A DNA stretch of 64,000 nucleotides from Thelonectria olida (GCA_020736575.1 JAGPYM010000009.1:806001-870000); one strand, 5' to 3'; positions 32,123-44,722 are shown, numbered from the stretch's first letter. Notes: generated by a model not told the origin, from the sequence alone. Translations and numbers: made by a program.

Positions 32123-34432
32123 ATGAATGTCATTGAGCTGATGGCTTCCAACACCACAACTCAGACCTACTACTCAACACCCACGCCGTCGCCACCGCCT
32201 CACTCGCCGTATAACTTCTACGCTGGCCTGACCGATACTTCATATATCTGGTACCCCCCCGTCAGCGGTCCAGCGTCGTCCTCTTTTACACAGACACCTT
32301 TTATTGGCAAGGACATGGACGCGTACTCAGGACCCGAGGATCCTCCCTCAAGTTCTGCATCTCCCAATTCTCAGTTTCTGGGCCTTGAGAGTCTTGGTTC
32401 TACCGCACCGTCTCCCTCTGGCACCGCTTCTGAGACTCGGGTGAATCCTCCCTCAGTCCCAGCTGCTTGTCTTGCATGCGTGAGTTATCCTTGTTTTCTA
32501 CTTCGTACTGCTTCGTCTGCACCGTCGCATAAGCAATGGTCTGAGGATTCACCTTTGCATTTACATAAGCCTCACGCAGAAGCTAACTCGATGTCTTCTA
32601 CAGCGTGGTAAACACCTTAAGTGTGATGGGCAAAGCCCTTGCTCCCGCTGCACCAGTGCCAACTCCGAGTGCATCTATGTCGCTTCCCGTCGCGGATACA
32701 AAGGCCCGCGCCGCGGCACAGCCAAGAACCCCAACAAGCGCCGTGCTTCGTCGCCCGCTCGTGAATCCTCAACCAGTGCCGAACCTCAGGGCCCAGGATT
32801 GCTAAGCGCGAATACCACTGCTCCTATGACTTCTTCCATTCCCTCCAGCTTCAACCCTAGCATTGTGCTTCCCGACAACGCTGCCACTCCCTTTATTGCT
32901 AGCAACTCGCCTCCCGATGTCAACGCCCATCTCGGTGTCTATCAGCACTATCCCCATGGCGTCGATGCCTCAAGCATGGTCCTTAGCCACCACCAGGTGC
33001 CCGCTCGTGTGCCTGTGCCTACTCCTGGAGAGCGATGCATTGATTCGTTTTATCACCACTTCCATGCCGCTCACCCATTTGTGATGCCCAAGCAATACGT
33101 CCTTCGAATCGCAAAGGAGGGTACCATCGAGCCCCTCTTGGCTGCTATGCGCTGGGTTGGCTCGCTCTATATTGATGCTGGTCCAACTCGCCAGGGCTTT
33201 TTTGAGGAGGCTTATCGTCTTGTCTACGAGCCTGCCCGACCCAAGGATGGCTTCCTTGTTCAGGCCATGCTATTGCTTGTCATTGCACTGGATGGAAGCT
33301 GCCAACAGGAAAAGGCCCGCGAGATCCTGGCTGATGTTGAGCGTATCGCGGTTCAGATTGGTCTCAACACTCGACCGTTTGCTTCGCTCAACAGCCGTGG
33401 CATGCCGGTACTTGAGGAGAGCTGGCGGAGAACCTGGTGGGACCTCTACGTTGTCGACGGCATGATTGCAGGAGTTCATCGAACTACCAACTTCCTCCTG
33501 TACGACGTCCCTGCTGACGTCGCTCTGCCTTGCGAAGAGTACCAGTACCTCTCAGGTGTAAGCTCGTACAACAATATCTATAACCCTTACATGTGCTGAC
33601 CTGTCGGTATCAGCACATTCCTCAGCAACTCTACCTCGAAGACATGGAGGACAGTGATTTTTTAGGTGATGAGCGGGAGTTCTCATCATTTGCGTACCGC
33701 ATTCAATGCGCCCGCAACCTGGGAAAGTTTATGAGAGTGCCTCCCATCTTTGGACCTGAGGATGAGAACTTGGGCGTTGTTGAGGCCCTTCTCACAAACT
33801 GGCGATTGCATCTACCCGAAGCCAAACGGGATGCACTTCATAAAGATGGCCAGTTGGATGAAATGATGTTCCAGGCGCAGATGATGCACCATGCGACTTC
33901 CATCCTCCTCCACCAACCTCACTCGCAACTGGACTCGTCTCCAACGCGCCCTGTGAACTCATGCGCGCCTCATGCTCCCGTCCCTTCAGGCGATGCGTTC
34001 AATGCACACACCAAGCACACAATCCAGTCAGCCAATGAGATTAGCAAGTTGGTCACGCACCGTGTACCGTTGCTATCACATTCTCACTTCTTTGCTTGTG
34101 TCCTGACGCTCTCGTCCATTGTCCACCTGAGCAAGTGGGCGCTTCTGTTTGTGCCTCACAACGATGATAGCCTTCGTCAGCAGATTCGCCTCAACATTGG
34201 GGCGCTTGCGAAGCTTTCGCAGGTGTGGTCCGCGGCGGATCGCGCTGGCGGTCAGGTCAGAGGTGTTGCACAAGAAGTGTACCGCATCAAGAAGCAACAG
34301 CAATTGACTCCCCAGTACTGGCTGGGCCTTACCCAAGAGGAGGTGATGAATAGCATTGCTGCTGATGACTCCATCATCAGTGAAATTGAAAACATGCAGA
34401 CGATGACTGGAATGCCAGACATGCTGGGCTAA
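32123..34432 (+). CDS. Zn2Cys6 transcription factor with fungal-specific TF domain, 709 aa
   Basis: Exons are 32123-32479, 32604-33557 and 33614-34432. Introns are 32480-32603 (GTGAGT...CTACAG) and 33558-33613 (GTAAGC...TATCAG), both phase 0. The first in-frame ATG is MNVIELMASN; the frame upstream has only non-ATG starts. The zinc cluster is C116-x2-C119-x6-C126-x5-C132-x2-C135-x6-C142. The first intron falls immediately after C119. A basic SRRGYKGPRRG stretch follows the cluster. The middle region (~280-440) matches the fungal-specific transcription-factor domain: CIDSFYHHFHAAHPFVMP, EEAYRLVYEP and EESWRRTWWDLYVVDGMIAG. It is a DNA-binding regulator in the nucleus; its targets are not inferable. 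The long upstream interval suggests complex control. Confidence 0.88.
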
Positions 34433-36331
34433 GTTGTAGGATGGAATCTGGCTTCTCCTGGGCGCACTGTCTTAGGTTCAGGCCTGTATCAGTTCGTCGT
34501 GGGGGATCAAGGTTTCGCGAACCTGGGGCGTCCTACTCCGATGCACGGCACATGTGCACGAGCACGGGACCGTACTTCCCGGACGCATAAAGACAGATGC
34601 CTGTGCGAAGTTGGCCGGGTGAGGCATTTTCGATATGTCATTTTGGGAGTTGGAAAGGACATGGGATTCGATGAAGCGAATGGCGGGCTTTAGATGTGGG
34701 ATATGGGTTTCCTCGGAGCGTCTGGCGTTTGGGATTTGGGAGATACCAGTTTAAGACTCGAAGTTGAGACCAAAGACGTCTCCTCTGGATCTATAATATG
34801 AAAACTCAGGAGATGATGTACTTTTTTGTCAATTAACCTTTAACGACTACATATTCCACCAATTTCGAGTCCAAGGCCTTGAGATACGAGATGAGAACAT
34901 GGAGTTGAGCACAGCAAAATCAGCTAGATAAGCGTTTGGCATCACCGGCCAAATGAGTTAACTTGAATGCCATTCCTATCACACACCTGGTTGACTTATG
35001 GCTCGTTGCGGCTGGATCGAGACTTTCATAATGGTTAACTTGGCTGAGGAATGTATCAGCCTCAATTCTTTCACTTTGGGCGATCCCATAGGTGGAACTT
35101 GTTGACTGACATTGGTTCCATGCAAGAACCCAATAAATATAATTAGATTTCCGAGGGTCATTGCATGAAAACGCCACTGAGGCGGAGGGAATGCAGAGTG
35201 ACATGAGGCTTGCAAGGTTCGTGGAGGCTCCGCCGCTCTAACTAGGTAGGAATGTACGGATAGTAGCCTAGGAAACCTGGGAACACGTCGAAATCCACAG
35301 GAATGGTCTAGGTGTATGCTCAACTGGCTGGCGGGTAGGAGATAGCACGGCATCACCAGGCTGTGCAACACGCAGGGATGAAGTAAATACTGCCTCGCAA
35401 GAGACGTGACGCTGGGTCAAATGGGCATGACGTGAACAAAAGTTTCGCCGAGATAGATAACTGACAGGTATGCCAAAATAGAAGGCAGCAGAGATGGCAT
35501 GACCTGAGGAGAGGATCTCGGTGTTGTTTCGCGGGGAAGTCACCAAGTGTCTGTTTCTATCGGCGACCTCAGCCCTACCGAATCGCTCTTGATGGTCGGC
35601 GACCTTGGACCTTGAGATGGGAATTCCGACCAATGACGGAGCTCGACGGGCGTCTAAAGTGGCCGAAAGGTCGGGCCCGGCGACCACCATTTGGAGCTAG
35701 GGTTTCACGGGCCGTCGGGGTACGTACCGCTTTAGTCGACGCCGACTTGATGGGCTCTGAGGGCTCCACTTGAATGCTCCGGACAACTCCTTGGTGGCCG
35801 CAAGCCGGAACACAGGCAACACAGGTAATGCAGCGGTTCACCAAACAAGACGGCAAAGGATTGAGGTCGAAATGGTCGGCGGACCCGTCTGACGTGCTTC
35901 ATGAAAACATGGGGGCATTCGTTGAAGTCACCGATGGAACGAGGCTTGGGTCGGGCATCTTAAAATGATGGCCCGGCGCTCTTTGTGACCGGAATGAAGA
36001 AGTTAACTAACCCGAAATCAAGAGAGTTCTGGCTTGGCTGGTCAAGCTGCTTAACAAGAAGCTAAAGCTAATTACCTTACGAATACAGCCGGAACTCGCT
36101 GTCACTGTCAACGTCTTTGCAAGCAGAACTCAATGGTGGGACTATTCCTGCGCTATTGGACACTTGCAGCAGTCAATTCTGCACCTCAGAATAGGGACTT
36201 TGGGCTGTCACAGACTTCGATCTCTGGGGAAAGGGCCGCTGGGGCAACGATTCTAATTTTAAAGACCCTCCTTCCTCTGTCTTACCTCTTTTTCCCTTCT
36301 CCCCTCTTCTTCTTCTTCTTCTTTCTTCGTC
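34433..36331. promoter_or_regulatory. Intergenic region between the transcription factor and the ABC transporter
   Basis: No supported gene in 1.9 kb. The final 90 bases are a dense CT tract (TTCTTCTTCTTCTTTC) ending at the ABC transporter ATG, typical of a strong fungal leader. Confidence 0.5.
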
Positions 36332-38357
36332 ATGCACACCAAACACGAACAGTATTATTTGATGGAAAATCTACACGGCATGGATCCCGAGCAAGCGCCT
36401 GTTGCCGAGAAGCATCTCGTCAACACCACCGTCAAGACCTTCACTTGGCGGGGTGTGACGGTCAATGTCAAGGATCGCGACACGAAACAATCAAAGAGCA
36501 TCGTGGACAGTGTCGAGGGAATCGTGGAAGCTGGTAAGTAGCTCCCAACGAATCGCATCTCAATTGCGATCAATTCAATGCTCACCATCTCATCGATAGG
36601 CGAGATCTGCGCCCTCATGGGACCTTCCGGATGCGGTAAAACGACTCTGCTTAATGTCCTCGCGCAACGACCTACGAACGCGAGTCACGTCGATTCCGAA
36701 GTGATGGTTAACGGAAGCCACCTTTCGCTGAAGGAATTCCGCGAGATTTCATGTTTCGTTGAGCAAGAAGACGCCCTGATCGGCTCCTTAACAGTTCGCG
36801 AGACGCTGGAATTTTCCTCGCGCCTTGCCAGCACTAGGTGAGATATTGGTTGTTTTTGCCCCAAGTACGATGCCCAATCTCTGACAAGAGGTGACTAGCT
36901 CACTACCCAAGCAAGAGCGTCTTCTTCGAATCAACGGCCTCCTCGAATCCTTTGGTTTAGTCGACCAAGCCAATGCCATCATCGGCACCCCCATTCGCAA
37001 GGGCATTTCGGGCGGCCAGAAACGTCGTGTCGGCGTCGCAAGTCAACTCATCACCAGCCCAAAGCTTCTTTTCCTCGACGAACCTACGAGCGGTCTCGAC
37101 TCTGCAGCCAGTTGGGAGGTGGTCAACTACCTGCGCAACGTTGCCCGACGGAACAATCTCATTGTTGTCTGCTCCATCCATCAACCTTCAACCTCCACAT
37201 TCAATCTATTCGACAAATTACTACTACTTTCCGCTGGAAAACCTCATTATTTTGGCCCCATCAGCGGCGTTACCGAGTACTATTCCGAAGCTGGCGCTGC
37301 CGTGCCGCAATATGTCAACCCCGCCGAGTATCTCCTTGAGATGGTCAATATCGACTTTTCCCAAGATAAAGCTGCCGCAATTCAGCGTCTGGATAAGCTG
37401 CAGCTGGCTTGGCAATCATCCCGACAAGCGAGTGAGATCAGCCTTAGCATAGCGGCCGCCGAGGCTTCTGGAGGCCACTTCAACATCGAGACGGTGGACA
37501 AACGACCCAGCATGCCTAGTTTGACGCTCACGCTGTTGCACCGGAGCTTCATCAAGAGTTATCGAGACGTCGTGGCGTATGGAATTCGCCTCGCAATGTA
37601 CCTTGGTCTGGCCATTATGATGGGTACAGTTTGGGTGCGCCTCGACCCCGATCAAGAGTCCATCCAACCCTTTATTAATGCCATTTTCTTTGGTTCCGCC
37701 TTTATGAGTTTTATGGCTGTGGCATATGTTCCTGCTTTCATTGAGGATCGCCAGCAATACGTCAAGGAGCACCATAACGGTCTGTACGGCGCTACGGAGC
37801 TTATCCTGTCCAATTTCTTCATTGGTATCCCTTACCTGTTCCTCATCGCTATTCTCTTCTCTGTCATCTCATACTGGCTATCCAACTTCCAGCCTACAGC
37901 AGTCGCTTTCTTCACGTGGGTCATGTGGCTGTTCCTGGACCTGTTGGCGGCTGAGTCTCTTGTCGTGTTTATGACATCGCTTTTCCCCAGCTTTGTCATT
38001 TCCTTGGCGTTGGTGGCATTTGCTAACGGCCTATGGATGTCTGTCGGTGGGTTCATGGTTCCCCCGACGATCCTCAACGCCTTCTACAAGTATGTATTCC
38101 ACTACTGGGATTACCAAAAGTACGTTTTCGAGGGCATGATGGTCAACGAGTTTGCGAACCGCGTCTATGACTGCGGCAAGGGCTGCAGGTGCATGTACGA
38201 CTCACCGTTGGCCAAAGAATGCAAGATTGACGGCCAAGCGGTATTAGATCAATACGGATACTCAACAGGACATATGGGCAAGGATGTGGGCATTATGATT
38301 TCCATCATTGTTGGGTATCGGTTGGCTGCTTGGGTGGTTCTCAAGCTCCGGAAGTGA
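36332..38357 (+). CDS. ABCG-type (white/brown complex) half ABC transporter, 632 aa
   Basis: Exons are 36332-36533, 36600-36837 and 36899-38357. Introns are GTAAGT...GATAG and GTGAGA...GACTAG, with split codons GGC and AGC restoring Walker A and the linker. The nucleotide-binding domain comes first. Walker A is GPSGCGKT (75-82), the ABC signature ISGGQ lies at 183-187, Walker B LLFLDE at ~203-208, and the H-loop follows VVCSIHQPSTS. Six membrane helices follow from ~370 (VVAYGIRLAMYLGLAIMMGT, SAFMSFMAVAYVPAF, LFLIAILFSVISYWL), with a Cys-containing loop DCGKGCRCMYDS before the last helix. NBD-then-TMD order and length fit an ABCG half transporter that must dimerise. The substrate is unknown; sterols, lipids or pigments are typical for the family. 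An alternative start is the ATG ten codons downstream. Confidence 0.9.
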
Positions 38358-38789
38358 AGAAACAAAATCGACTGCTGCGAGTAATAATATAAATGTCGGC
38401 ATATTCAAGCATTGGAAAAAGATTTTATGGAAAGCTGCTGGGCCATGTTTTCTTGTCAGGTTGAATGAGTTGGATGACATGGTCGACCACTTTGGAATTG
38501 GATAGTAATAGGAATCTAACCCCTGATCATACACCGTCTATCTATTGCTCCAATCTATTCAGTGAGAATGATACTAACTTCAATGTCTCACGAAGAGATC
38601 CTAATTTCACTTGTTGAACCGCTGGTTTGAAGATATACCTGTATTCTTTTCTATGTACTTGGCTAATAATACATGACGAAAGAGAAAATGTCCGGACCTG
38701 CAGGCTTTAAACGTCACTAAATTTTAGTTTTGTCAAAAACTTTGTAAATATTCAAGCAGTTAGCATTGATAATGATTTCTACTCGCTGT
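38358..38789. other. Convergent 3' intergenic region
   Basis: The AT-rich space between the convergent ABC transporter and exo-glucanase genes. No gene or repeat seen. Confidence 0.55.
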
Positions 38790-40156
38790 TTAGCAAGGGT
38801 TGGTGACCTCGTCAAGATGGGGGATAACACCAGCGGCGGCAGCAGCTACATATCTTGTTAGTGAATTACGTCTCAAGTTACGCCAAGCTCATTAAACTTA
38901 CCCTGGTAAGACCAGCGGTAGTCACTGCCGAGGTCACTCTTCCACGACCAAAACACCCAGCCGAGCGTCGACTTCTCGTAGGCGTGGACCTGGGCAGCGA
39001 ACCACTTTGTGTAGAAGTCTTTTTGCGACGAGGGGCTCCAGTCGTCGGTCTGCTCGACGTTGTCGGGGACGGCGATGCTCCACTCGCCGACGATGGAGGG
39101 CCCATCGGAGTTGCGGTCGTCGTTGCACGAGGTTTGGATGTACGAATCGTGGGAGACGGCGACGCTGGTGTCCCACTTGAGGTAGCGGTGGTCGTCGAAG
39201 GCGGTGAAGCTGGTGTCGCTGAGATGCTCAGTTGGGTTGCCGCTGCCCCAGAGGGAGCTCATCATCTGCACGTGCAGGCGGTCGTTGGACTTGACGCTGA
39301 GCTTGTCTTCGATGGCACGGATGGCCTACAGAGGGTTAGAGAGGTCGGGTGCTTGGTTGTGTGAGTGAGGGACGTACCTTGTAGGCGTTGGGGTAGTAGG
39401 AGCTGCGGAGGGAGTCGACGGCGTTGTCCCAGTTGAGGGGTTCGTTGATGAGCTCGACCATGCCGACGTTGCGGAACTCGTTGGTGGTGTGGACGGCGTC
39501 GACGATCCACTCGAGCCACTCGATGGCGCGGTTGTAGTTGTAGTCGTTGTAGAAGCCAACCGAGGAGGCGTACTGGCCCGTGAAGGGCTGGTTGGCTTGC
39601 TGAGCGCCGGGTGCGCCGTGAAGACTATTAGAGTGTCAGCGACTAGAGTTCGGGCATAGTAGGATGGCGGTCTTACTCGAGGATGATGTAGAAGCCCCTA
39701 TCGCTGGCCCAGCCGCAGAACTTGGTCAGGTAGTCGAAGCCGCCCTGGAAACTGGTCAGTTGCAATAGACTTAAGGGAATAAAAACAACGTTAGCTCACC
39801 TTGGGAAAGTGCTCAGAGCTGTCGACGAGATCCTCCTTGAGCCAATAGCCCAAGGGTATTCGAACAGTGTTCAAGCCCAGGTTCAACATCTCGTTGAGGT
39901 CGGTCTCGTTAATCCATCTCTTCCAGTGAGCCTGGAAGTTGGCGTCAGAAGTGCTCTGGCCCTTGTTCATGACGCAGTCGAACTCGGACTGCTGACCGGA
40001 GCAGCCAGTGTTGCCCCATTCGGTCGAGGAGATCCAGGGCTCGAAGACGAAGAGGGAGCCCAGGTTGACGCCGCGGATCTTGCCAGAGCCTGGGAGCCAG
40101 GCCTGGGCGGACGAGGCCAGCGCCGCAACTGTGACGAGGATGGAAGATGATCTCAT
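38790..40156 (-). CDS. Secreted GH5 exo-beta-1,3-glucanase, 383 aa
   Basis: Five exons: 40156-39800, 39744-39677, 39624-39378, 39325-38902 and 38845-38790. All junctions have GTRNG donors and YAG acceptors and agree in phase. The signal peptide is MRSSSILVTVAALASSAQA, with mature start near W20. The mature enzyme begins LPGSGKIRGVNLGSLFVFEP, as in Exg1-type glucan 1,3-beta-glucosidases. The acid/base Glu203 lies in LINEPLNW and the nucleophile Glu305 in VGEWS. Other family residues are HGAPG at ~144-148 and the DDHRYLKWD segment. It ends VTNPC. It removes glucose from the ends of beta-1,3-glucan, acting outside the cell or in the wall. A TATA-like box lies 50-58 bases upstream. Length is typical for the family and all catalytic residues are present. 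Confidence 0.93.
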
Positions 40157-40206
40157 TTTGGCAAAGACAAGTAGCTAACTTGAAGGATGAAGGAAGAAGA
40201 CTAGGG

Positions 40207-40214
40207 TATTTATA
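40207..40214 (-). promoter_or_regulatory. TATA-like box of the exo-glucanase gene
   Basis: TATAAATA on the minus strand, ending 51 bases upstream of the ATG. Followed upstream by a GAAGAAGAAG purine tract (plus strand 40238-40256). Confidence 0.5.
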
Positions 40215-41880
40215 GAAGAGATGGAAGAATGAGACAAGAAGAAGAAGAAGAAGAGAAGGGAAGGTAAGATTCACTGACAACTAAAGCACAAGAAAAGAAG
40301 GTAGGACGAACGCTTTATAGAAATCTGCAACTCGATCTATCATAATGCTATATATCGGATGACTCGGGGTGAATCCTCTACTGGTATTGCAGGGCATGCA
40401 TAGTCGAGTAGATTGAAACATAGGCATAAGGCTCATTTGGTGTTTCGGAAACAGCCAATTTCGGGACGATCGTGTAACGCTACACCACATGCATCATTTG
40501 CCAGTTTTGTAGATCTTATTTCACATCATCCAGGCCATTGGAATCCTTCAACGGTGGGACGTGGGACCTTGTTCAGGGGGGGAGTTGCTAGTTCAGGGCC
40601 AAGCTGTTTCAGTCTTTTTGAGAGCACAAGCCATATTCGTGAGGCTCATTCAGAGGATCTTGTTTGTTGAGTGAGGATGTGTATGATAAATGGGGAAAAA
40701 AAAAAAAGGAAATCCGCTGATTAGGAAAGGGACACTCGTATTGCGGTGTTTGCACAGCGGTGGGTAAGAATTGTTGATTCGTTTCTTGGTTCAACTGCGG
40801 GAGACCCATGAGGCGATCCTATAATTCCTATGCAGACGGGATCCGACTCAACAGGGATCTTTCGTATGGGTCACGGCGTGTTAGAGGTAAGTTGCCTCGC
40901 ATTCATCCGAACAACCTGGAGCGGCCGCCCAAGTCTGGCCATTTTGGGCTTCATCTTCAATGCCTTCAAGTCTTCAGGGTAGCAGCCGGGGACATCTCGG
41001 AGGGCGGTAGTTGTTTCTAGCACGAACAGAGAAGGTGTGATTAGTGATTGACGAGCGGCACGTATTGAGCGCCGTGGAGAAATAGAAGAAGGGACTTGAG
41101 CGTCCGGCACATGTGCTTATGAGAAAAGTACCCAGGATCGGCTAAGGTCGAACTGGTGATGTCGGCGTATCGATATGGCTTCTTCCAAGATGACAAAGCC
41201 TCAGGTAGAGTGGGTAACTCTCTGGGCAAAGTCATCACGTGCTCAATCCAGTGACCTCAATATCACGTGACAAACGGATTGTTGGACCAGCGATGACACT
41301 TTGGCAAGCCACACTTGGTACCCACCTTGTTCCCGCATTGCGCCACACGAGATCTGCTAAATGCACCAAAAGTGCACAAAAACACGCCAAAGCAGTGCAC
41401 TAGCTCCGTAGGTACGGACGCCACGAACCTGCGAGCACTGTTTGACCAGGGTCGTGTTCGTCACCCCGCCGACGAGGGCCGCCAGCAACTGACCAGCGAT
41501 GTTGCTCCTTCTCGTCCAGAGAGGTACGGGACCTTTTCGATTTATGCCCCAGCTAAAAAAGGTTTGAGACTCATGACCTTACTATTGTTGGAGCTCTAGC
41601 AACTCTTTCTCTCGTTATCAATCTTGCTTCTTGTCTCTCTGTCCATCCGAAGATGCGTCCGCTACAGTGCATAGCTTAAGACACAGCGCATCCCACCATT
41701 AACATCTGACGCACACGTACCGACGTTCTTATCGACCTTTCCGCATTCCAAGAAGACAACAAGACAGTACATTCCGATCACCATCACGACGATCCGACAC
41801 CCTCTACCAGGCATTATTTACAGAGACATTCTTCGCCCCAGACCGACTGAAACACTGCGTCCCGACCCGTCGTCGCCATC
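40215..41880. promoter_or_regulatory. Divergent promoter region: exo-glucanase / cytochrome b561
   Basis: 1.7 kb between divergent genes. It holds a 12-A run (40686-40697) and two CACGTG sites at 41236 and 41264, and no supported gene. Confidence 0.5.
41236..41269. promoter_or_regulatory. Pair of CACGTG E-boxes
   Basis: ATCACGTGC at 41234-41242 and ATCACGTGA at 41262-41270 have core starts 28 bases apart. CACGTG is the core bound by basic helix-loop-helix factors, including SREBP-type and Cbf1/Pho4-type regulators. They lie ~610 bases upstream of the cytochrome b561 ATG and ~1.1 kb upstream of the exo-glucanase ATG. Confidence 0.5.
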
Positions 41881-44722
41881 ATGGCGCCGACACCCGCAGA
41901 AGAGCTCTCCGCACCTGGTGCGGTGAAGTATGACTCTGAGACGATGACGGTTGGCGATGGGACCTGGGACTTTAATAAGAACACATTCCTCTTGCCCAAC
42001 TTGCAAGGCCTCAACTTTGATACCATGCGGTACAATGGTCAGTTGGCCCGCCCAGCGCATTCTGATGGAGATGGAGATGCACTAACGTCACAAAGGCATG
42101 GGAAATAGGTTCTCGACCGTCACGCAATACCACTCCCTCATCATAGCCCACGCAGTAATGGCCGCCATAATATTTCTCCTCCTAATCCCGTTTTCCGTCA
42201 TGACAGCCCGATTTTACTCGAACCGACCAGGGTGGGCGGTGAAATATCACGCCCAGATCAACATCTTTGCTGGCCTAATGCTGCTGGCTGTATTTCTCCT
42301 CGGATACTTCGCTGTTGGACCCGAGAGAAGCTTGAGCAATCCTCACCATGGAATCGGCGTGGCCATCTTCGTCATGTTCATCGTCCAGATGGCAGGGGGT
42401 CGATTGGTGCGACACATTACCAAGGCCCGATCTCTACGCATAATGATTCATCAATGGTTCGGTCGAGCCATTGCCCTTTTGGGAATTGCCCAAGTCCCGC
42501 TGGGACTTACCCTCTACGGCTCTCCCAAGTACCTGTTTATTCTCTACGCTGTGTGGATGAGCTTCTTATTCGTTCTGTACTTCATTCTGAGCTACCAGAA
42601 CGAGGGCCGTCGGGAGTTTTACATGAGCGGTGCTCGTTCGGCACGAACCGAGACAACACAGACCCGAACTAGAGTCACTGAATCTGAGTATTTTGCATCT
42701 GACCACAAGACCGAACATGACGGCGGTGGTAAGGGCAAATGGCTTGGTCCTCTCGCAGCCGGAGCTGGCTTATGGGCGTTGACCCGAGGACGGGGCAAGA
42801 ACCGAGATCGCAGCAGAAGCAGAAGCCGGTCGCCATTTACCGATGATCGAAGCCGCGGCCCAGAAGTCATTCCATCGCGACGGGGATCTTCGCGACGTGG
42901 ATCTTCGACTTACTTGACTGACAAGTACTCTGAGCTCCCACCACCGAAGAAGAGTGGCGGAGGTGGTGGTTTTATGAAGATCTTGGGCGCACTTGGTGCT
43001 GCAAAGCTCGTCTCTGGTCTCATGAGCAAGAAAGAAGAAAGACGTCATGACGAAGAGTACTCTGCCATCTCAACCGAAACGCCTCGGCACGATCGATCAT
43101 ACCGAGGTGATCGATCGTCATATCGGGGGGACCAAACCGAAACAGACTTCGTCAGTGAAGTAACGGCGACGACAAGGCGAACCGAGCCACCCAGACGGGA
43201 ACCAGAAAGGACACGAACTTCGCTAAATCCTCCACCGAGAATTAATCCTACTGCGACTTTTACTAGGAGCGATCTTGGCTCTAGGATGAGCTCTGAGCCT
43301 CCAACGACACCCCGACGCGCGACACAACCAAAACGTTTTTCAAGGCGGAGCTTTGATGAGTCTGATTATTCGTCTTATGTGAGCCCGTCTCGTCGTCCAA
43401 TAGAGGAGCGCAAGACCGGCGGTGCTTCTGGAGGATTCCTTGGTGGTCTCGGCTTGGGATGGTTCGCCAAGAAGTTGGCGGACCGGCGCGCGGCAAAGGA
43501 GGAGCAAAGACTCCGCGACGAGGAGGACATGAGATCCGGCACGTCTGTCACCCAATCGAGGTTTACGGGCGATGGATATCCTTCACCAGCCAGGAGAGGT
43601 TCGCCAATCAGAAGAGGAGGAAGCCGTCGGGGTATGCCACCACGTCGCCAGACGGGATTTCCATCTGATACGGTTCTGTCTTCTCAAGCTATGACTGAAT
43701 CAGAGCTTTCATCACGGCCACCTCGAGGGAACTACATCCCCGCGACAGAGGTTAGCACACTTCCCCCGAGCACGCTACCCTTGAGCACTATACCACCAAG
43801 CACCATGCCGCCGAGCACCATGCCCGCCAGCACTATGGGGGGTAGCTCCCTACCTACAAACTCTATGCCTACCATTATTCCTGTGCCAATGCGCAGTAGT
43901 CATGACTCCAGGTCAAGACATGATATGGATCCTGTATCAATGCCAGCCATGCCGCCTGATCCGCAAGGCATTCTGGCTGGAAGGGTTGGTGAATCAGAGG
44001 CATCTGAAATCTCACCAGGGGCCAGACCACAACGAACTCGACAAGGCAGAGTTCCGTTGACTACTGCGGGCCTGGCAACTGAAAGCGACCTCCCCCTTCC
44101 GGAGGATCGAGTGCGCTACTCTTCACCCGCTAGCCTGAGTGTGAAGTTGAAGATGCATGATGATCGGGAGAGAAATGTCACACTTCGCCGACTTACTGAG
44201 GAGGAAGCAGCAAAGGCTCGAAGTAGGAATGATGACGAGACTGAGGTCGGGTCACCCACCTCTAACCGACGTCGACGATATCGACGAGACTCGAGCCAGC
44301 AGAGACGTGCCGAGTCAGCGGCTGAGCGAAGAGCGGAGGAAGAGGAGCTACTAGAACCTTGGTCACCACCCCCTCCGAATCCTGCCTTCGCGAAAACCAG
44401 GAAAACTAAGGACTCCGCCTACTACTCAGGACAGCCTCAACAACAGCAACAACTAGGAGGACCTGCTGGCTCCGGACTCCCACCAACCACTGGCCTCCTC
44501 CCTAGCGCCACCCCCAACACTCCAATGGGGGTTCAGACTATATCAAGCATAGGCAGCATGGGAGAGAGCCACGGCACTTGGAGTGCAGCAAGTCCCTCTC
44601 CACCAGGGCCCGAGAGACCTACGCCTGCTGGGTCAGCGGCTGCTGATAATCGAAGACGACGACGACTCGAACGGCGACGGGCCAGCGAGAGTAAACCTAC
44701 GGGGGCTGACATGTTTGACTAG
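41881..44722 (+). CDS. Cytochrome b561-domain membrane protein with long disordered tail, 927 aa
   Basis: Exons are 41881-42037 and 42096-44722. The intron (42038-42095) runs GTCAGT, GCACTAAC, CAAAG; the split codon GGC gives YNGMGNRF. The N-terminal ~55 residues are soluble. Five hydrophobic segments follow (~60-215), including LIIAHAVMAAIIFLLLIPF, INIFAGLMLLAVFLLGYFAV and VAIFVMFIVQMAGG. Candidate haem-ligand histidines occur in IIAHAV, KYHAQ, NPHHG and MIHQW, matching a cytochrome b561 core. The remaining ~700 residues are disordered: RS-rich DRSRSRSRSPF, Gly-rich KSGGGGGFMKILGALGAAK and GGFLGGLGLGWFAKKLADRR amphipathic segments, and a six-unit STxPP repeat. No DOMON domain precedes the core. 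It is probably a transmembrane electron carrier, with the tail as a cytoplasmic scaffold (inference). Confidence 0.82.
43754..43843 (+). repeat. Six 15-bp units encoding STxPP-type repeats
   Basis: In-frame tandem units read STLPP, STLPL, STIPP, STMPP, STMPA and STMGG within the tail of the cytochrome b561 protein. Confidence 0.8.
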
